Assembly (NCBI GenBank): GCA_021777765.1
Contig: JAJYDF010000020.1
Span: 1 to 58,713 of the forward strand
From: Pseudomonadota bacterium
GTDB lineage: Bacteria > Pseudomonadota > Gammaproteobacteria > DASZBR01
Reading direction: 5' to 3'
Length of the DNA: 58,713 nt
Below the pieces are notes generated by a model. That model did not search any database. It was not told where the DNA came from and was given only the letters and a program-made list of their open reading frames with translations. Below are positions 54,144-58,713 of the stretch, in pieces. Each line of letters opens with the position of its first letter. The first letter of the stretch is position 1. The position numbers and the translations under genes are program-made.

Positions 54144-55517
54144 TTAGCACTCTGGAATATTCGCAGCCAATCCACCCAAGGAAGTTTCTTTATAAATTGT
54201 CATCATATCTTTACCGGTTTGTTTCATCGTCGCGATAACTTTATCTAAAGAAACTTTATGTTCACCGGATTCATCTTCTAACAATGCAATTCGTGCAGCA
54301 TTTACTGCTTTTACAGCGCCCATTGCATTTCTTTCAATACAAGGAATTTGCACTAAGCCTCCAATAGGATCGCATGTCATACCTAAATGATGTTCCATGG
54401 CAATTTCTGCGGCTTTTTCAATTTGTCCTAATGTGCCACCTAATACGGCAGCCAATGCACCAGCAGCCATAGAACTGGCAACACCAACTTCGCCTTGACA
54501 ACCCACTTCAGCGCCAGAAATTGAGGCGCCTTTTTTATATAATATTGCAATAGCACCAGCTGTTAATAAAAAAGTAATAATTCCTTCATCACCTGCTTCA
54601 GGATGAAAATTTTTATAATAATGTAATACCGAAGGAATAATTCCTGCAGCACCATTCGTTGGTGCAGTAACAACTCTACCCCCTGCAGCATTTTCTTCAT
54701 TGACAGCCATGGCATAAATATTTAACCAATGCATCACATCTGCATTTTGACTGGGTTTTGGTGCACCACTTTGTTGTAATTTTTTTAATAATGCTGGCGC
54801 GCGTCTTTTGACTTTCAAAAATCCAGGCAAAACCCCTTCCGCATGACAACCTTTATCAATACATTTTTCCATAATATCTGCTATTTCTAACAAAGCATGA
54901 CGAATTTCAGATTCCGATCGCCAAACACATTCGTTAGCCATCATGATGTCACTGATTGATAAATGATGTGTCGAGCAATGATTTAATAATTCTTCTGCAG
55001 TACTAAATGGATAGGGTAATTGCACATCATTTTTCTCTACACCAAATTCTTGTTCAGTCACAATAAAACCACCGCCGATAGAATAATAAACAATTTCGTA
55101 TAATTTATTATCAGCAGAAAATGCTGTAAAACGCATACCATTAGTATGTTTTGGCAATAAGGCTTGCTTATGAAATAACAAATCATTTTCGAAATCAAAA
55201 TTAATGGCGAATTGATTATTTAGAAATATTTTCTTATCTGAAATGATTTGTTGTGATCGCGGTATGATTAAATCAGGATTCACCAATTTAGGAGATTGAC
55301 CTTCTAATCCAATTAAAATCGCTGCATCAGTCCCATGTCCTTTACCCGTTAATGCTAATGATCCATATAATTCGACCATGATGCGAGTAACATGTTCAAT
55401 TTGATTATTATCTTGTAAGGTTTTAAGAAATGAATTTGCTGCTTTCATAGGACCAACAGTATGTGAACTGGATGGGCCTATACCAATTGAAAATAAATCG
55501 AAAACGCTTATTGTCAT
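54144..55517 (-). CDS. sdaA: L-serine ammonia-lyase (iron-sulfur type)
   Basis: 457 residues, typical of the single-chain SdaA/SdaB enzymes. The N-terminal beta domain begins [20 protein letters not shown], and the catalytic domain contains [37 protein letters not shown] and [16 protein letters not shown] with the cysteines of the 4Fe-4S cluster. It deaminates L-serine to pyruvate, an important carbon source for amino-acid-using intracellular bacteria. Its 5' side is separated from rlmD by a structured palindromic element. Confidence 0.96.
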   Translation of the reverse strand: MTISVFDLFSIGIGPSSSHTVGPMKAANSFLKTLQDNNQIEHVTRIMVELYGSLALTGKGHGTDAAILIGLEGQSPKLVNPDLIIPRSQQIISDKKIFLNNQFAINFDFENDLLFHKQALLPKHTNGMRFTAFSADNKLYEIVYYSIGGGFIVTEQEFGVEKNDVQLPYPFSTAEELLNHCSTHHLSISDIMMANECVWRSESEIRHALLEIADIMEKCIDKGCHAEGVLPGFLKVKRRAPALLKKLQQSGAPKPSQNADVMHWLNIYAMAVNEENAAGGRVVTAPTNGAAGIIPSVLHYYKNFHPEAGDEGIITFLLTAGAIAILYKKGASISGAEVGCQGEVGVASSMAAGALAAVLGGTLGQIEKAAEIAMEHHLGMTCDPIGGLVQIPCIERNAMGAVKAVNAARIALLEDESGEHKVSLDKVIATMKQTGKDMMTIYKETSLGGLAANIPEC

Positions 55518-55631
55518 AATTAATTCCTAATGAATAATTTCAAATAATTATCAAACCGTATTATGATTTAATACGATTATTTTTTTACATACATTTCTAA
55601 GTCATTTAACAAGTAGCCACTGAACTTTAAA

Positions 55632-55733
55632 GCGAAATATGAAGTTATTAATTGCAGGACCGTTGATTACATGGACGTAATCATCGATCGCAGGACGCGG
55701 TTTCGTCCGGCAATTAATAACTTCATATTTCGC
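55632..55733. repeat. Three-way-junction-like palindromic element
   Basis: A perfect 24-bp inverted repeat (55632-55655 and 55710-55733, beginning GCGAAATATGAAGTTATTAA) encloses two smaller hairpins: TGATTAC/GTAATCA (55664-55670 and 55676-55682) and GGACG/CGTCC near 55693-55708. The folded form would be a stem with two side hairpins. Located between rlmD and sdaA. Could be a MITE, a structured RNA or a recombination substrate. Confidence 0.75.
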
Positions 55734-55774
55734 GTATCACTGCAGATTTAATAAAATTCACCCTAAGATTTTTA

Positions 55775-57106
55775 TTATCTTTCAAACAACGCAATACTCT
55801 CTACATGTTTGGTATGTGGAAACATATCCATCACACCGGCTTTAACTAATCGGTATCCTTGTTTCGCTAATTCCCCTGCATCACGTGCAAGCGTCGCGGG
55901 ATTGCAAGAAACATAAATAATTTTTTGTGGCTGCCATTTTGAAAATAATTTAATAATTTCTAATGCACCTGTGCGTGGTGGGTCTAATAATATTTTATGG
56001 TATTTTTGCTTAACCCAACTGGCTGCCATATTTACGTCAACTAAATTAGCCACATGAAATTGCGTATTAGTGATACCATTTTTTTGCGCATTATGTGTTG
56101 CACGTTCTACCGATGATAATGCACCTTCAACACCAACTACCGAATGACAATATTTCGCGATAGGTAAAGTAAAATTACCGATACCACAGAATAAATCTAA
56201 CACACAATCATCTTGCTGAAGATCTAATAATTGTAAGGCTGTATTGATCATTTTTTGATTAATAGTGGGATTAATCTGCGTAAAATCAGTTGGTTTAAAT
56301 TCTAATGTTAACTGATGATCGGGTAAAACATAATTCAAGAATGGCTGATTATTATCAGGCCACAGACACGACAATGGTAATGGTGTATTCGGCTGTAAAT
56401 AAATATGAAAATGATATTGTTGCGCAAATTGAATTAAATGATTTTTATCTTGATCCGGCATTGCAGTTAAATGTCTAAATATTAAAGCACTGAAATTATC
56501 TGCAATGGCCATTTCAATTTGAGCAATGTGACGATAAATAGAAAGTTGCATTAATAATTTTTTTAACGGTTCAATTAATTGTCCCACCGAAGGATGTAAA
56601 ATAGGGCAGCATGATAAATCTGCCACATAACGTCCATTTTTTTCATGAAAGCCAATTAATAGAGCATTCTTTTTATCAACATATTTCACACTTAAACGTG
56701 CCTTGTGACGATAACCCCATGCTGGACCGGTTAATGGAGTCATAATCTGTTCGGGAACAAGATTACCAAAATGTTTTAATTGCTCCAGCAGCACATTTTG
56801 TTTAAATAATATTTGCTGATCGGAATGTATATGTTGCAAATTACAACCACCACAAATTGAAAAATGAGGGCAGAGTGGTGTAACGCGATCGGGAGAAGCG
56901 GATATGATTTCACTCACAATACCTTCATCAAATTTACTGTGTTTTTTAGTATAAGTGAATAATACTTGTTCGTTAGGCAAAGCACCTTCGATGAAAGTCG
57001 TTTTATTATTGATAGTGGCAATGCCACGACCTTCATGACTGAGTGATGAAATGCTCGCAGATTGCCCTGCAGTTTTTGGGGATAAATGTTTAGTCACTTT
57101 GGGCAC
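55775..57106 (-). CDS. rlmD: 23S rRNA (uracil-1939-C5)-methyltransferase RlmD
   Basis: 443 residues. N-terminal TRAM-like domain (about 15-70), then the 4Fe-4S cluster cysteines C79, C85 and C88 (LCPHFSICGGCNLQH) with a fourth near 172 (LSCCPIL), and the SAM domain with LDLFCGIGNFTLP, LLDPPRTGALEII and the catalytic C401 in YVSCNPATLARD. The gene methylates U1939 of 23S rRNA. It stands between the structured repeat and an unknown gene. Confidence 0.95.
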   Translation of the reverse strand: MPKVTKHLSPKTAGQSASISSLSHEGRGIATINNKTTFIEGALPNEQVLFTYTKKHSKFDEGIVSEIISASPDRVTPLCPHFSICGGCNLQHIHSDQQILFKQNVLLEQLKHFGNLVPEQIMTPLTGPAWGYRHKARLSVKYVDKKNALLIGFHEKNGRYVADLSCCPILHPSVGQLIEPLKKLLMQLSIYRHIAQIEMAIADNFSALIFRHLTAMPDQDKNHLIQFAQQYHFHIYLQPNTPLPLSCLWPDNNQPFLNYVLPDHQLTLEFKPTDFTQINPTINQKMINTALQLLDLQQDDCVLDLFCGIGNFTLPIAKYCHSVVGVEGALSSVERATHNAQKNGITNTQFHVANLVDVNMAASWVKQKYHKILLDPPRTGALEIIKLFSKWQPQKIIYVSCNPATLARDAGELAKQGYRLVKAGVMDMFPHTKHVESIALFER

Positions 57107-57123
57107 ACATTACAATTAAATTA

Positions 57124-58404
57124 TCAAGTAATATCAAATACTCTATCAGATGATATTATAGGGGCATTAGATTCATTGACTTTTGTTATCATATCAGAAA
57201 TATCCAATTCAGCTGTAGTACTAGTTGAGGTGTACCAATTTGATCGGTGTTTATAAAATAAACGCTTTTCTAAAAAATAATTTAAACGAGCTAAGAGTTG
57301 ATCAGTATTTGAAATTTCAAGATTTTCAACTTCACTCGATAATTTCAACATAGCATCATCACGTATTTCGCCTATCATTTCTTGCCATGCACTTGTATTA
57401 TAAATACTAAATAAAGTATCTATCAGAGGATTACTATGGATATCCATTTTGTATTGTAGTGTTAACAAATGATCAAATAATATTGCAGCATCTCCCAGCG
57501 AATTCATATTTTTAAAAATCCTTATGATATATTGATATCCCACTTTCTTATAGGCATTTTTTGACTTCATTGTTGGCTGGTGGTCTATTAAGTTGGCGTA
57601 CTGATTTAATGTTTCTATTAAGTGATCGATATCGTCTAGTACATTAATTTGATCGAATTGTTGATGGATCACTTTATAATCTATATTGTTGGGTTGAGGT
57701 AAGTCCGCGTTATGAATAACAGCTAATGGTTGTGATTGAACGGGGCGTTGAAGATCGTTCATATAGTTTAATAACGCATCATATAAATTTTTAGACATAA
57801 AGATGTTTTTTGTACCTTGTATTTGTCGTAAATCATTCTGAGAATTTTGAAAGTTGCGACTAGCTATATCTATATAATGATTTATAGCGTTGATAAGTGC
57901 CATGCGGAATTGTTCTGCTAAAGGGCCAACAATTTTATTATTAATCGTGTAGACAATAAAAGTATCTTTAATTTCTGCTTTAAATAAGGGGTTGCTGCTG
58001 AATAATAAGCTTTTTAAAAACCTTTCAAGCTCACTCAGTTCAGCTTCCTTACTTGAATATTGTTTTAATAAACTAAAAAGTAATTGCGCTGTTTCTAATG
58101 CATAAGCTAATTTACTATTATTTCGTTTTTGTAATTGTAAAAAGGTATATCCCACCTTCAATATAGTAATTTTATCGTTATTCGATTGAATAAAATGACT
58201 GTTGTTGTTTAGACGATATTTTTTAGTGAGCATATTGGCCAAAATATTTATTGCATATTCTTTGTGGGGATGATTGGGATCAACAGAAATAACAATATTG
58301 CCTGCTTCAATCGTGTATGAGTAACGTAAATAATATGATTTACCGGGACGTCCTAGATTATATTGACCAGTTTCAAGTAATATTGTGAGAATTTTGCCAG
58401 ACAT
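57124..58404 (-). CDS. Unknown protein, candidate secretion substrate
   Basis: 426 residues, soluble, no signal peptide. The N-terminal 60 residues are strand-rich (KILTILLETGQYNLGRPGKS, then YTIEAGNIVISVDPNHPHKE); the rest is mostly helical and rich in Asn, Ile and Leu. No family recognised. It ends 17 bases before the rlmD start, so the two may be cotranscribed, although rlmD has no known partner of this kind. As with the 696-residue protein at 48-50 kb, effector status is only a possibility. Confidence 0.58.
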   Translation of the reverse strand: MSGKILTILLETGQYNLGRPGKSYYLRYSYTIEAGNIVISVDPNHPHKEYAINILANMLTKKYRLNNNSHFIQSNNDKITILKVGYTFLQLQKRNNSKLAYALETAQLLFSLLKQYSSKEAELSELERFLKSLLFSSNPLFKAEIKDTFIVYTINNKIVGPLAEQFRMALINAINHYIDIASRNFQNSQNDLRQIQGTKNIFMSKNLYDALLNYMNDLQRPVQSQPLAVIHNADLPQPNNIDYKVIHQQFDQINVLDDIDHLIETLNQYANLIDHQPTMKSKNAYKKVGYQYIIRIFKNMNSLGDAAILFDHLLTLQYKMDIHSNPLIDTLFSIYNTSAWQEMIGEIRDDAMLKLSSEVENLEISNTDQLLARLNYFLEKRLFYKHRSNWYTSTSTTAELDISDMITKVNESNAPIISSDRVFDIT

Positions 58405-58488
58405 GTTTGATCCCTCTTAATTGAATTCCATTTTTAGAAAAGATAAGTTGGTATTTATATCATTATTAAATAAACAATGCGATTTTCT

Positions 58489-58530
58489 CCTTCTTCCGCC
58501 TGCGGGAGAATGTGCCGAAGGCGGATGAGA
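58489..58530. repeat. Dispersed hairpin repeat copy
   Basis: CCTTCTTCCGCCTGCGGGAG followed by AATGTGCCGAAGGCGGATGA and GAG is a slightly mutated full copy. A more worn, inverted relic may lie at 58565-58595 before an A run. Confidence 0.8.
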
Positions 58531-58599
58531 GTGCTTTTAAACTTATAATAATATTATTTTAAATCCTCGTTCATTCGTCTTCTGAGAGAAAGAAAAAAA

Positions 58600-58713
58600 T
58601 TATGCACTTTGATTAATATTATTTTTCTGCCAAGCTGCTAAAAATTCTTGCAAATGTTTTTTTTGTTCCCCTTGTAACAAATCACGCACTTTTTGGCATT
58701 CCTTGAGTAATAC
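58600..58713 (-). CDS. C-terminal end of a gene cut by the window edge
   Basis: The last 37 codons of a minus-strand gene run from the window end to a TAA at 58600-58602. The visible protein is helical and charged (VLLKECQKVRDLLQGEQKKH, then LQEFLAAWQKNN). Too little remains to name it. Confidence 0.5.
   Translation of the reverse strand, partial: VLLKECQKVRDLLQGEQKKHLQEFLAAWQKNNINQSA

Overview
The window is a 58.7-kb piece of an AT-rich gammaproteobacterial chromosome. The linked dotM/icmP and dotL/icmO genes of a Dot/Icm type IVB secretion system, a LetA/GacA-type regulator next to uvrC, and several long genes of unrecognised family point to the order Legionellales, in the broad Legionella/Coxiella/Berkiella group. 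I cannot place the species. Most genes are ordinary chromosomal genes. Hairpin repeats built on the sequence CCTTCTCCCGCTTGCGGGAG or variants of it recur in the gaps between genes along the whole window.

Layout. 0.1-5.6 kb (minus strand): hemW, then the haem cluster hemC-hemD-hemX-hemY. 5.8-11.9 kb (plus): dotM followed by two complete, closely related dotL genes; this tandem duplication of the type IV coupling ATPase is the most striking coding feature. 12-17 kb: a GT87-type membrane glycosyltransferase, a short-chain dehydrogenase, and a protein with vault-like/SPFH-like repeats whose reading frame is broken near its 3' end. 17-22 kb (minus): a small membrane protein and an operon for a leucine-type dehydrogenase and the E1-alpha, E1-beta and E2 subunits of a 2-oxoacid dehydrogenase. 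22-31 kb: dapE, an acyltransferase, a tight operon of unknown protein / S1-P1 nuclease / PHA synthase / cytochrome P450, tusDCB, and a Bax-inhibitor-1 family gene. 31-36.6 kb: tRNA-Ser, letA/gacA, uvrC, a coiled-coil gene, pgsA, tRNA-Ser, tRNA-Arg.

36.6-41 kb is accessory. Next to the 3' end of tRNA-Arg lies a tyrosine-recombinase remnant, followed by a MobC-like gene with an oriT-like inverted repeat at its 5' side, a secreted unknown protein and an AadA-type nucleotidyltransferase. This looks like the decayed edge of an integrated mobilizable element. 41-47.9 kb returns to housekeeping and stress genes: an AstE/ASPA-type deacylase, arfB, an aldehyde dehydrogenase, an ElaB/YqjD-YqjE-YqjK-like trio, DUF3775, a dihydrouridine synthase and a 31-codon lysine-rich ORF. 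48-58.7 kb: a 696-residue unknown protein, a DEDD exonuclease, pheT without pheS, ihfA, tRNA-Pro, sdaA, rlmD, another unknown protein and the end of a cut-off gene.

Functionally, DotM and the two DotL proteins would form the substrate-receiving coupling complex of the secretion system. The unknown proteins at 34.2, 40.2, 48.0 and 57.1 kb are reasonable but unproven candidates for its substrates. Several intergenic sequences form elaborate inverted repeats: a 31-bp palindrome at 53.9 kb, a three-way-junction-like element at 55.6 kb, and two sets of interleaved inverted repeats at 14.5 and 37.8 kb. No CRISPR array, rRNA operon or intact insertion sequence was seen.
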